Positions 17,109 to 25,638 of a stretch of 64,000 nucleotides of DNA are shown piece after piece (the first letter of the stretch is position 1; the number at the start of each line of letters is the position of its first letter). The stretch is taken from assembly GCA_036504055.1 (NCBI GenBank), contig DASXVU010000047.1, forward strand, positions 1-64,000, given 5' to 3'. The position numbers and the translations under genes were made by a program. This DNA is from Methanomassiliicoccales archaeon. GTDB taxonomy: Archaea; Thermoplasmatota; Thermoplasmata; Methanomassiliicoccales; UBA472. A model generated the notes under the pieces. It was not told the origin of the DNA. It ran no database searches and worked only from the letters and a program-made list of their open reading frames with translations.

Positions 17109-18751
17109 TCATTTCTTTGCTTTCCTCGTGCTCTGCAGGCCCTTGAACTTGAATACCTTTTCAGGGCATCCGCGTTCGCAGCGCAGACAGGCCGTACCAT
17201 TGCACAGATCGGAAGCCACCGTTATCTCCGGTTCTCCGCTCGCATTCTTTTCGACCGTCAATGCTTTCTCCGGGCAATTCTCAGCGCACTTCATGCACGA
17301 TATGCATCCGTCGAAAGTTCCCACAAGCTTGGTCCCGATGTCAGTGAGGATCTTCAATCCCTTGTCGCCCAGGACCGGTATGTCTCGCTGCACGATCTTG
17401 TACACATTCGCCTCACGGAACTTCTCTGGTAAAGGCTGGATGCCCATGCTCTGTATGAAGAAGTTGTATGACGAGAGCGGCATTCCTTCCTGCCAAAGCG
17501 CCAGCTCCTGGATGTATAGGGTCTCGAACACCTTATCGGTGGCGAACATGATGTGGTTGGACCGGATGCCGTGCGCCATGTCCTGCAGCTCCTCCATCAG
17601 ATTAGGGTCCATGACTATGTCAGTAGCCATCGCCAGCGAAGTGTTGCCGACCTGGTAGATGTTCTTCGGCGTGGGCGGGATCAGTCCGACCCTTTGCGCC
17701 TTTAACGCGTCAACATACGTTCCGGACGCGCCGCTCATGTACATGCTGTCCAAATCGTCGAATGTGATCCCTGCCTTCTCCAGCAGGGTGAAGTGACCTG
17801 CCCTCATGGCGCCGAACGCCTTTGCCGCCTCTTGGAAGTCATGGTCGTCAATGTAAACGCCATCCTGAAGGTGCAGCTTGCCGTCCGCTGTCAATATGTG
17901 CGGTGCCTTAATCAGACCGGTGTCCATGGCAGTGGCGATGGCAGCGATGACGCCAGTGCCGGTCACTCCCCTGGATCTGCCGTGCATGTTCCCCTCTTCG
18001 ACTATGTCCCCCGATGTCGGGTCGACCTTGTCCCCATCGACCGGCATCAGTTGGTCATCCAGCACCCTGCAGCGCCAGTGGCCCTCAAAGTCTATGTCAG
18101 ATATGGCACCTGGCGAGGCCAGCATGCCAAAGCGGATGGCCTGTCCTTCCATGGCCGGACCGGCAGCAGCGGAACCAGTGTATATCTCGTCGCCTACTTT
18201 GAGCGCCATCTCGGCGTTGGTTCCGTAGTCGGTGACCAAGCACGGCTCCTTTCGGTCGAGCAGTCCGGTCTTGAACATCATGGCCAATGCGTCGGCACCA
18301 ATCTCGTGCGCAATCGATGGTGGTACGTACACCTCGGCGTTCGGTCCGCCCAGATCGATTCCTAGCGCCTCGGAGGACATGACCTTAGCGTCCCGCTTCT
18401 GTGGCGTTACTCCCTTCGATTTCAGAGATTTCTCTCCCACATACGCAAGGTCCCTCAATTCCATGTTCTGGAATATCGAGAGCTGGATCGGGTTTCCACA
18501 TACGGCCATCCTCTCAACTTTGGTAAGATCGATCTCCAAGAGCCGGACGAGGCGATTGACCGTCTCGATCATCAGCTCATTGGCCAAGTTCTGGTCCACT
18601 TCTATGCAGTAGGTCAGGTGGTCCATCACGTTCGCTCCGGGGACCGGATGCCTTACGGTCATGGCCGTCGAGATGATCTTTTTGGTGCTCAGATCTATTG
18701 CATGCACTCTTGTTCCGCTCGTGCCACATCGATTGATATTCCATATCCCAT
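17109..18751 (-). CDS. ramA: RamA-type corrinoid protein reductive activase, frameshifted near the start
   Basis: RamA uses ATP to drive reduction of inactive Co(II) corrinoid proteins to Co(I) in methylamine and related methyltransferase systems. The uninterrupted frame (17109-18707, GTG start) gives 532 residues: an ASKHA-like body with VTDYGTNAEMAL and GSAAAGPAMEGQAI, and a C-terminal pair of 4Fe-4S motifs, CISCMKCAENCP and CNGTACLRCERGCP. The missing N-terminus is present one frame over: ATG at 18749-18751 (with GAGGT upstream) encodes MGYGISIDV. The continuation GTSGTRVHAIDL resumes in the main frame only if one G is added near 18724. The paralogue at 27898 reads DLGTSGYRTHLVDL unbroken. 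So a single base is missing, by mutation, assembly error or programmed slippage. It follows the flavodoxin gene with a 104-bp gap. Confidence 0.88.
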
Positions 18752-18855
18752 TGTAACAACCTCATTTTTCAATTCTTATAGCAGAATCAATCCTTAGATC
18801 AGGCTGATTTCAGTGCCATTGGGTTTGATAATCACCTGAAGTTTCTCACTCTTAC

Positions 18856-19434
18856 TCATTCACGCGCCTTTGGGCAAAGATCAATGAAGAAAAACTGGGA
18901 AGGGAGCCAGAAAGCCCCCGTTCCCCTCATCTCAGAGATCTCTGCTTTATGCGTTATTTCCCGTGCGAAGTTCCGTGCCTTGGTCCGATCATGTGCATTA
19001 GAATGCCCTACGCTCAGAATACGCGTTTCACCGAAGCCCCTCATTTTAGTATCTGGAGATTTCATAAGGGCCTCTGCTAGATCTCTGTCGGGTTCTCCCT
19101 GACAACTAAACATACCAATTACCCTCGTTCCATTTGCCGCCTCTTTGCAATTCTCAAATACCGCTCCGAGTGGCGGAGAATTGGGGACCATTGCGTGGGC
19201 AATAAACGGCGTAAATGTTTTGCCTCGACCATTATATTCGAGGAAGTTCTTTATCTCCTTCGGAGCTCCCACCATATTCACAGGGAAGCCCGGGAATATC
19301 AAATCATTTCCATCCAGACTTTCAATTTCAGCTATTGGTCGGATGTCTTTCTTCCCTTTGACTTCCTCAAAGATGGATTCTGAGATCATCTTCGTGTTCC
19401 CTGTTACTGACAAATTAGCCACCGAAGTGCTCAT
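18856..19434 (-). CDS. Flavodoxin-family protein
   Basis: 192 residues. The N-terminal SVTGNTKMISESIFEEV is the FMN phosphate-binding loop and first helix of flavodoxins, followed by DLIFPGFPVNMVGAPKEIKNFLEY (flavin-ring contact region) and VIGMFSCQGEPDRDL. It is probably an electron carrier. Its position immediately upstream of ramA-1, on the same strand, suggests it may supply electrons for corrinoid reactivation; this is inference. The promoter carries the 27-bp motif shared with the DUF1638 gene. GGAGGGTATTAAATG gives a strong ribosome-binding site. Confidence 0.75.
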   Translation of the reverse strand: MSTSVANLSVTGNTKMISESIFEEVKGKKDIRPIAEIESLDGNDLIFPGFPVNMVGAPKEIKNFLEYNGRGKTFTPFIAHAMVPNSPPLGAVFENCKEAANGTRVIGMFSCQGEPDRDLAEALMKSPDTKMRGFGETRILSVGHSNAHDRTKARNFAREITHKAEISEMRGTGAFWLPSQFFFIDLCPKARE

Positions 19435-19979
19435 TTAATACCCTCCGTGAGGTCAAAAAACGTAAACAGTAAAGATTATAAATATATTATGAAGTCATAT
19501 TATTCTATTACTGTAAAAAACATCCGCACTAGCAGCGTTTATTGGATGGCCTAATTCATTATCTCCACCCATACCTATTCCTTTATTGTTGGACTTGATT
19601 AATATTGCTAACCCAAACACACTCTTAATCTAGGAACCAAACGGACAATGAATAACTCTTGAATTGAGCGGTCTCACAGTCTTCGGCCACACCTTCAAAC
19701 TCGCCCTTGCAAGTCGTCTGGTTATTTGTCTATCTTCATTAGTGTTAAAACAGAAGTATTGGGCATCACCGCGGCTACCAATCAAGACCTTACATCAATA
19801 TTGACTAAAATCCTATTACATCGCCAGAATTTGTCTTTTTTTTCTGGCTAACAACAAATTACGAGGCAGTAAGGGAAAACGGCGCAGTGGGCGATCAATC
19901 AGCTCATATCGACCCAAGAATCTGATACGGTGTTTTGTGGATTGGTCTTTAAACCATTCCCATGGGGAATCCTGCGATC
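19435..19979. other. AT-rich intergenic region carrying a promoter, no gene seen
   Basis: About 545 bp. The first 80 bp hold the flavodoxin promoter and shared motif. The rest contains no frame with a plausible start. A T9 run near 19839-19847 might end transcription of the regulator gene from the right only if read on the other strand, so no terminator is claimed. Confidence 0.45.
19485..19511 (-). promoter_or_regulatory. 27-bp shared promoter motif upstream of flavodoxin/ramA-1
   Basis: Read on the minus strand it begins GTAATAGAATAATAT and ends TCATAATA. It matches the element at 20744-20770 at 25 of 27 positions. It ends 50 nt before the flavodoxin ATG, with a TATA-like ATTTATAATC right after it. 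Confidence 0.7.
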
Positions 19980-20732
19980 CTACTCCACCAAGTTACTGCT
20001 AATGTCTTCCAATAGCATCGTAATGCCGTCTAGAACTCGCAACCCTCGGGACGTAACAGAATAGAGGTGGCTCTTCCGGTCGTAGTGTATGTATTCCACC
20101 TCGAGAAGCGCCTTTAGATGAAATTGGAGATGTCCTTTCTTCAGGCCTAGTTCCTTGCATAATTCGGCTAGACTGTTGCTTTCCCTAGTCAGTATCAGCA
20201 TGACCTGGACCCTTTTTGCGTTGGATAAAGGAGCCAGCAATCTCTCCGCCGTCTCCGGCGACAGCTTTCCCTTTTCCCGTTTCGTTATGATTGGAGGGAT
20301 AACGGGGATGCCTGGGGCGGTCTGGTTGAAGATATGGTCGGAGCCATTGAGATACTCCTTGATCTGGTCGACAAGCTGTAGCTCGAAGCTGTTAATCCGG
20401 TCGGAGCTACTCATTCCGTTGGTGACGATGCCAGTTTCGAAAGCATTCAAGAAAGTTAGTGCCCTTTGTTTCCCGTCGCTCTGGAATATGGTGACCGTCC
20501 GGTCTACAATGTCCTGAAGTGTTTCCTTCGAAATCTCTTCCTGCCGTTCCTTAACCGATCCATCCGGAACCCGGGAATAGTGCCGTGCGATCCGGTCCTT
20601 TAGCACTGTCTCTATCTGATCGCCGAACACCTTGCGCATGTCGTCCTGCCTGAGGTTGAGGATCGATGTGCTCAATCCGCGCACCTCCTGCCGTAACGCC
20701 TTGATCTGCTCTCGAATATCATCGTTCTGCAT
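19980..20732 (-). CDS. Winged-helix (ArsR-like) transcriptional regulator with long N-terminal domain
   Basis: 250 residues. The N-terminal ~150 residues are helical with a coiled-coil start (REQIKALRQEVRGLSTSILNL). Residues 165-240 are a winged helix: LSNAKRVQVMLILTRESNSL, LCKELGLKKGHLQFHLKALL as recognition helix, then a beta wing. It is divergent from DUF1638 and its ATG is only 11 nt from the shared 27-bp motif, so it is the best candidate for the protein binding that motif and controlling ramA-1, flavodoxin and DUF1638. Methylotrophic archaea use similar regulators for methyltransferase genes. Ends in TAG. Confidence 0.75.
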   Translation of the reverse strand: MQNDDIREQIKALRQEVRGLSTSILNLRQDDMRKVFGDQIETVLKDRIARHYSRVPDGSVKERQEEISKETLQDIVDRTVTIFQSDGKQRALTFLNAFETGIVTNGMSSSDRINSFELQLVDQIKEYLNGSDHIFNQTAPGIPVIPPIITKREKGKLSPETAERLLAPLSNAKRVQVMLILTRESNSLAELCKELGLKKGHLQFHLKALLEVEYIHYDRKSHLYSVTSRGLRVLDGITMLLEDISSNLVE

Positions 20733-20743
20733 TGCGAACTACC

Positions 20744-20770
20744 GTAATAGAATAATATTACATCATAATA
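20744..20770 (+). promoter_or_regulatory. 27-bp shared promoter motif between regulator and DUF1638 gene
   Basis: Begins GTAATAGAATAATAT and ends TCATAATA. It is the partner of 19485-19511 in the same orientation relative to its downstream gene, 54 nt before the DUF1638 ATG. A TATA-like TTTAATATTTTG follows it. Confidence 0.7.
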
Positions 20771-20824
20771 CTTTAATATTTTGGAAGTCTATCATATGCT
20801 AAGAAATCAAGAGGAGTAATTGAT

Positions 20825-21658
20825 ATGAATTCTAAGGGCAGGAATGGATCGGGGAGGCTTATGATGATGGCCTGCCCCATGCTGGAGGATGAGATGATTC
20901 ATAATCTGACCACCGACCCAGATGAGAAAAGGATATTCCTCGTTACGAACAAGAATATTGAGACGCTGCTCCCCAAGCTTAAGTCAAATAATGTCGAGTT
21001 CGAGCAAATCTCTGAGGATGATTTTTTCAACGAGAATGCGAATGTGCCTAGGGAAGGGTACAACATCATCATCTGGATGATGAGTCTCGGACTCCACTCG
21101 GAGCCCAAGACCCTCGCAGCGGAAATCCGCAGGCTGATGCTTACAGTCCCAGGTCATGCCGATGGTATAGCGCTTTACTATGGGCTATGTGGAAACGGGC
21201 TCGAAGGGATCCGGGAATGGGGCAGGGAGAACCTGCCGATACCGATGACGCTCTTCACCGATAGGGAAGGTAAGCTGTGCGACGACTGCATATGTGTGCC
21301 ACTCGGTAGCAGCGAAAGATACTTGAATCTCATGAAGAAGCATTGCGGGGTGATGTACCTCACGCCCGCCGTCGCATGCAACTGGAAGGAGTTCCTCTAC
21401 CATACCGAGCTGTTCAAAGGCCTCGATACCATAGATATGAGCCGTAAGGAGTTCATGAAGCTCATGCTCGATATGGCGCACTACAAGCAGTGCCTGAAGA
21501 TCCAGACCAATCTCGGGGACCAGGCAATCTTCCAGGAAAAGTGCGAAGAGTATGCCAAAGAGCTGGAGTTGGAACTGATCGAGCTCGAAGGCGGGTGGGT
21601 GTCCACAGAAGTCGCGGACCGCATGTATGCCGAGGCAAAATCTTTCCTCGGGGAATGA
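20825..21658 (+). CDS. DUF1638 family protein
   Basis: 277 residues. The opening LMMMACPMLEDEMIHNL, the middle GLCGNGL, CDDCICVPLGSSERYL and CGVMYLTPAVACNW are the conserved cysteine-containing blocks of DUF1638, a family common in methylamine-using methanogens and in bacteria with corrinoid methyltransferases. The biochemical role is not established. Several cysteines could bind metal or cobalamin intermediates, but that is a guess. GAGGAG precedes the ATG. Its promoter shares the 27-bp element with the flavodoxin/ramA-1 operon, supporting a role in corrinoid methyl transfer. Confidence 0.8.
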   Translation: MNSKGRNGSGRLMMMACPMLEDEMIHNLTTDPDEKRIFLVTNKNIETLLPKLKSNNVEFEQISEDDFFNENANVPREGYNIIIWMMSLGLHSEPKTLAAEIRRLMLTVPGHADGIALYYGLCGNGLEGIREWGRENLPIPMTLFTDREGKLCDDCICVPLGSSERYLNLMKKHCGVMYLTPAVACNWKEFLYHTELFKGLDTIDMSRKEFMKLMLDMAHYKQCLKIQTNLGDQAIFQEKCEEYAKELELELIELEGGWVSTEVADRMYAEAKSFLGE

Positions 21659-21698
21659 TACGTATATATAATTGTATTATTATATATTTTGGCAAACT

Positions 21699-22090
21699 AT
21701 GGTCAGCCTCCCCTATGACCTGGACACAAAGAAGTGGACCTTGAAGGTCCGCGATCCGAAAGGAAAGAACAAATTCGGGGCTGGGAGAATCGTAACGGTC
21801 ATGCTATCGTTCCGGGAAGCGATTTATATTACGTCGCAGAACGCGGGCATTCCTTAGGCCGAAGGGATGAACTCAGTATATCTCGAGCCTCGATGGAAAG
21901 GATGTCCCCTCAGCAGTTCTATGCCGCCATCGACGCGAACGATGCCGGGCAGAGGCTCACTGAGGATTGGGGGCAGAAACCGGACGATCTTGTTCGTCAT
22001 TCAAACGATGAGCCGAAAAAGGCACTGGATGCCGAAAAAGAGAAAAACGTTTTGATAAAGCCTAGAGAATATATCACTGGATATTGTTGA
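21699..22090 (+). pseudogene. Short gene apparently split between two frames at island border
   Basis: Two adjacent reading frames both look protein-like over different stretches. From ATG 21699 one frame gives MVSLPYDLDTKKWTLKVRDP and continues to a TAG at 21855-21857. The frame shifted by one, from about 21800 to the TGA ending at 22090, gives DLYYVAERGH... and MERMSPQQFYAAIDANDAGQ. A frameshift near 21780-21830 would join them into a ~130-residue protein. It lies directly after DUF1638 and directly before the 17-bp tRNA-end repeat. No family recognised; it may instead be one 52-residue gene plus a chance frame. Confidence 0.4.
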
Positions 22091-22092
22091 TG

Positions 22093-22109
22093 GTGCTCCC
22101 GCCGGGATT
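22093..22109 (-). repeat. Probable attachment-site copy: 17 bp of the tRNA-Glu 3' end
   Basis: GTGCTCCCGCCGGGATT is identical to 35718-35734, the 3' terminus of the tRNA-Glu gene plus one flanking base, in the same orientation. It marks the far end of a segment inserted at the tRNA 3' end. Confidence 0.65.
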
Positions 22110-22540
22110 CACCCCTATTGATTACCGGTTTTTTTACCGGTATTATTTCTTAGCCAGCCACATTATTTAACGCCGTTATTAATTTTTAATAAATATATGA
22201 ACTTTGCGTAAAAATATCGAGTAATTAGTATTTAATATTTTAGCTCAACCTTTGTGTCAAGCAGAAATTATTTGAAAATATTCTTTCTTATGATGAGAGT
22301 GAAGATTAAAAGAAAAGAAGATGACAGTTATCTTACCCAAAGACAAGAAATGATTAAATCCGGATTAAATAATATTTAAAATCCCTCATAACCGTTTTAT
22401 CTTCGCTTATCCACCTCGAATCACCAAAATATTGTTTGGATTGACGTGATTTCGTATGATAGGACAGAACCGGATTTCTTGGCATCGATTTGTTGTGGAA
22501 TTTATGAAAATGCCCATCCCGACATTGGGGGATATCTAAA
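22110..22540. other. AT-rich non-coding left end of the island
   Basis: About 430 bp, clearly richer in A and T than the region before it, with no gene seen. It contains an interrupted palindrome GGATTAAATAATATTTAAAATCC-like element at 22362-22384. A similar GGATTAAA...TTTTAAT element occurs at 27824-27843 before ramA-2, so both may be promoter elements. Confidence 0.5.
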
Positions 22541-23482
22541 ATGACTCAAATGAAGCAACCAATAAGAGGATTTGTACCTGCCATAATGGTCATCCTGGGA
22601 TCCGTTATTTTCATATATGTAGGAGAAAATATATTTAGTCTGGATCCGGGAGCACTGGCGGTTTATGCATTATTTTTTGTTTGGGTTGCCTTCGTGATAT
22701 CCTTGTGCGAGAAATGGCCAGTATGCAAATGGAAACAACCTGCTATAGGGCTTTTCTTCTTGACCGCAGCCCTGATTATCGGCGCCTTGCACCCCTTGAT
22801 AATGGGTTTGTTGGGCTTCGGGAGCGAATGGTATTGGCCCATGATCTCTAACTTATTCCTTGGAGTAGGCATCGTAATAGCTTTCGGCAATGGTCTCGTG
22901 GGAGGATTCAAACAACCGAAATCGGTCTTTAGCAATGCCCTTTTCATGTATGTGTTCGCGATTGTGTGTTTATTATGGTTCGGTTTTGTACCAGCAATTT
23001 GGTTTGCCATTTTCGTTCTTTATATCTTCTGGTTCGAAACGTGGCCGTTCGCCAGTACCAAGCAGCCAGCAAAAGGAATTCTCCTTTTCACCGTCATGGG
23101 ATTCTTAGCCTTGCTTTTTGAATTCGCATTTGAGAAAGCAGGAACAACTTTCTTTAATCCCGATGCCGGGCTTTGGTTCGTTCTTTGGACCTGGTGGTTG
23201 GTGCTCACGTCATGGGAACTAGAGACCTGGCCTTTGAAGAATATAAGGCAACCCCTGAAAGGACTTGGCGGATTCTTGATTACCGTTCCTCTCACCTTTG
23301 CCTCGTACTTTGTCATAGTCAATATCTTGAATCTCCCTCTTGGAAATGCCGGGATGTATGTCTGGATATTCGTCGCTTGGGTCTATTCTTGGGACCTCAT
23401 TTTTGGCAAATGGCCTGCAGAACGGACATCACACCTCGATACGGTAAAGGATCCAAAGGAGGTTGCCGTACCAGGTAAATAA
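22541..23482 (+). CDS. Multi-pass membrane protein with repeated WP...QP motifs (paralogue of 26756-27718)
   Basis: 313 residues, about ten hydrophobic segments arranged as repeats. Each repeat boundary carries a KQP-type motif: MKQPIRG at the start, EKWPVCKWKQPAIG near 60-75, GGFKQPKS near 125, ETWPFASTKQPAKG near 168-182, ETWPLKNIRQPLKG near 228-242, and a final GKWPAER. It is rich in Trp and Phe. The paralogue at 26756-27718 lies in the same operon as the corrinoid methyltransferase genes, which suggests a membrane role in methyl-compound uptake or sensing. No known transporter family is recognised with confidence. Start ATG 22541 follows GGGGGATATCTAAA. Confidence 0.7.
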   Translation: MTQMKQPIRGFVPAIMVILGSVIFIYVGENIFSLDPGALAVYALFFVWVAFVISLCEKWPVCKWKQPAIGLFFLTAALIIGALHPLIMGLLGFGSEWYWPMISNLFLGVGIVIAFGNGLVGGFKQPKSVFSNALFMYVFAIVCLLWFGFVPAIWFAIFVLYIFWFETWPFASTKQPAKGILLFTVMGFLALLFEFAFEKAGTTFFNPDAGLWFVLWTWWLVLTSWELETWPLKNIRQPLKGLGGFLITVPLTFASYFVIVNILNLPLGNAGMYVWIFVAWVYSWDLIFGKWPAERTSHLDTVKDPKEVAVPGK

Positions 23483-23674
23483 TTCGAAGAGCTTCTCCAA
23501 TAACGACGGTGAGCATTGTTCGGCTGTGACCCGTTCAATTCTAAAAATAATGAGCCATTCTACTATCTTTTGCAAAGAAAGATTTCTGTCTAGCAATCAT
23601 TGGCGTCTTAGGCTTTATGTTTTTTTGAATAAGTTTGAATAGATTCAAGAACTAAAATATGTGATTTCCTCGAC

Positions 23675-23977
23675 ATGAGTCTTGCCAGTCTTGAAAAGAT
23701 CGGACAGCAACAACCTGATGTTGTACAGGCCCTAGTACAGTTCAAAGACCGTGTGTTCGTGGATGGAGCCCTAAGTGTCAAAGATAAAGCGCTTATTGCC
23801 CTAGCCCTTGGTTGCGCGTTAAAATGCAATACTTGTATCGAAGTGAATTCGCGGCTTGCTATAGATTCAGGGGCTACCAGAGACGAACTGAGGGAAGCTA
23901 TGATAGTCGCCATGTACATGGCAGGGCCTAGCGCAGTTGTATGGACGCCTAAGGTAGCGGAGATATTATCGCAATAA
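23675..23977 (+). CDS. AhpD-like/carboxymuconolactone decarboxylase family protein
   Basis: 100 residues with the CMD-fold core LSVKDKALIALALGCALKCNTCIEVNSRLA, including the CxxC pair (CNTC) and the downstream ATRDELREAMIVAMYMAG helix. AhpD-like proteins use the CxxC in thiol-disulfide exchange or peroxide detoxification. Small CMD proteins are frequent near corrinoid methyltransferase genes in methanogens. The start is ATG with a weak upstream site. Confidence 0.8.
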   Translation: MSLASLEKIGQQQPDVVQALVQFKDRVFVDGALSVKDKALIALALGCALKCNTCIEVNSRLAIDSGATRDELREAMIVAMYMAGPSAVVWTPKVAEILSQ

Positions 23978-24221
23978 GATGATAATCGTTGAGACCCCCC
24001 AATGCGTGGTGACCGAAATGCAATGTTTTTCACCACGCATTACTTTTGCTTTGATAGCTGCTAACAAAATCGTTTTGCCCCAAATGATACAATAAGGCAA
24101 TCATTTCGAATCAACCCTGTATCTGCTTGAGAGAACCCGCCATTTTTAGTGCCTTTGAATTTCACATCAAGATTATTTATCAAGCATGAGGAAATTGTTT
24201 AGTTATTGTTATTTTCAAGCC

Positions 24222-24695
24222 TTACACCATAACGTTCGGATTTGAAGCAATCCAAATGGTACATCCTTTTGTATGCTTTTCCATATTTTCAGGGCGATAT
24301 TCATCAATAATATTTTTCGCAAAACACTCTCTGCCTTCTTTGGAATTACACCGAATTTCAAGACAGCCATCTCTAAGCTCTATGCTTCCAGATTTTACCG
24401 TTGATGTATACCCGATCGGTCTGCCATGTGTAGAAGTCCTAAGTTTTTCGGTTGGCACGAGGAGACCAATTTCTGTTAGCCTTTGAACAATACTGTAGCT
24501 TGTGACGATTGAGACCCCAAGGTGATCAGTGATTTCCTTGACTGATAGACTTCTACCGATCGTCATCGCAACCACTTTTAATGAGTATGGATCTAAAATG
24601 ATATCTGCCAATTCTGATTCCTTAGATTCCGCGACCCTTATCGCATTATGAATGCAACAATCTGTATCGATTTTCCTTGCGGCATCATAAAGCAT
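24222..24695 (-). CDS. Winged-helix transcriptional regulator
   Basis: 157 residues. Residues 30-95 form a winged helix (ILDPYSLKVVAMTIGRSLSV, ITDHLGVSIVTSYSIVQRL), followed by a short C-terminal region with four cysteines (CLEIRCNSKEGRECF and KGC) that could bind metal or sense redox state. It is divergent from the corrinoid protein/methyltransferase operon across a 250-bp AT-rich space and is the obvious candidate to control it. Confidence 0.75.
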   Translation of the reverse strand: MLYDAARKIDTDCCIHNAIRVAESKESELADIILDPYSLKVVAMTIGRSLSVKEITDHLGVSIVTSYSIVQRLTEIGLLVPTEKLRTSTHGRPIGYTSTVKSGSIELRDGCLEIRCNSKEGRECFAKNIIDEYRPENMEKHTKGCTIWIASNPNVMV

Positions 24696-24780
24696 GTGGA
24701 CAACCTCTCTGAAAACCTGATTCCTATACGCCCATTATATTCACTACAGAATCATATACTATATTAATTACTTTCCTATT

Positions 24781-24806
24781 TATATTATAACATAATAATT
24801 TATATT
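24781..24806 (+). promoter_or_regulatory. AT-rich promoter element upstream of the corrinoid protein gene
   Basis: TATTATAACATAATAATTTA contains the inverted repeat TATTAT-AAC-ATAATA and a TATA-like element. It resembles the CATAATA end of the 27-bp motif near ramA-1. It lies about 140-165 nt upstream of the TTG start, implying a long leader. AT-richness weakens the argument. Confidence 0.35.
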
Positions 24807-24945
24807 GCTCACCAGCAGTTGTTTATCTTATTCAATAATCGATGGCTGGCTATTCTATTTTATTATAAATAAAATATATTATAAACCTCTCATTATGTAT
24901 TTAACCGCCAAATCGCGATGTTCAAAATATCAAGGAGGTGGCCCT

Positions 24946-25617
24946 TTGGGGGATACACAACTGAATCTAGAAGGACTCAAAAAAAGCATAGTGGAGGGAA
25001 AAGCCGAGGATGCATTTTCTTTCGCAAATAAGTGCCTGGAGAATGGCGCATCAGTACCAGAGACTCTGACCGTTGCGACGGATGCCATGATGATTGTTGG
25101 AGACTACTACGCAGCACAGAAGTACTACTTGCCTCAGGTGTTAACTTCAGCCAATGCCTTCGAAAAAGCATTCCAGCTGATTCAACCCCTATTATTGAAG
25201 AATGCTGAAGGGAAGAGCACCAAGGGTAGGGTCATTATCGGTGTGTGTGAGGGAGACATCCATGACATTGGCAAAAAGATCGTCGTTGCCATGCTCAGAG
25301 GTGGAGGCTTCGAGGTTCATGATCTTGGACGAGATGTTCCCAATGAGGATTTCATCAAATCGGCTAAAGAAAAATCAGCTGATGTTGTCGCTTTGTCAGC
25401 CCTTATGTCGACGTCGATAACTGAAATGAAGAATTTCATGGACATGGCCAAAGAAGATGGGATCAAGTCTAAAATCATGGTCATGATCGGGGGTGGCTCG
25501 GCCACACCTCAATTCGCAGATACCATTGGTGCAGAAGGCTACGGGAAGACCTCGGCCGATGCGGTGCGGGTTGCCGAGGAGCTTTCAGTCAGGATACAGA
25601 CAAGAAAGGTCGTTTGA
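24946..25617 (+). CDS. Methyltransferase corrinoid-binding protein (MtbC/MtsB/MttC-like)
   Basis: 223 residues. It has the two-domain layout of methanogen corrinoid proteins: a helical cap (residues 1-90) and a cobalamin-binding Rossmann domain with Asp104-x-His106-x2-Gly109 in EGDIHDIGKK, whose His is the lower cobalt ligand, then SALMSTSITEM and VMIGGGSATPQFADTIGAEGYG. The start is TTG at 24946-24948, 7 nt after a strong AGGAGG; an upstream ATG in frame has no such site. It carries the methyl group between the substrate methyltransferase and the acceptor methyltransferase. It is followed after 21 bp by the MtaA-like gene. Confidence 0.9.
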   Translation: MGDTQLNLEGLKKSIVEGKAEDAFSFANKCLENGASVPETLTVATDAMMIVGDYYAAQKYYLPQVLTSANAFEKAFQLIQPLLLKNAEGKSTKGRVIIGVCEGDIHDIGKKIVVAMLRGGGFEVHDLGRDVPNEDFIKSAKEKSADVVALSALMSTSITEMKNFMDMAKEDGIKSKIMVMIGGGSATPQFADTIGAEGYGKTSADAVRVAEELSVRIQTRKVV

Positions 25618-25638
25618 AATAACTGAGGAGGAGAGAAT

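Noticed and set aside
18693-18701. TAG in the ATG frame of ramA-1 (codon 19) as a recoded UAG
   Set aside because: Homology to the paralogue switches frame before that point, so the TAG is simply out of frame after a missing base.
21855-21857. In-frame TAG after the 52-residue frame from 21699 as a pyrrolysine codon
   Set aside because: The residues after this TAG in the same frame are Arg/Ser/Pro-rich and unlike protein, while a neighbouring frame reads well. A frameshift explains it better.
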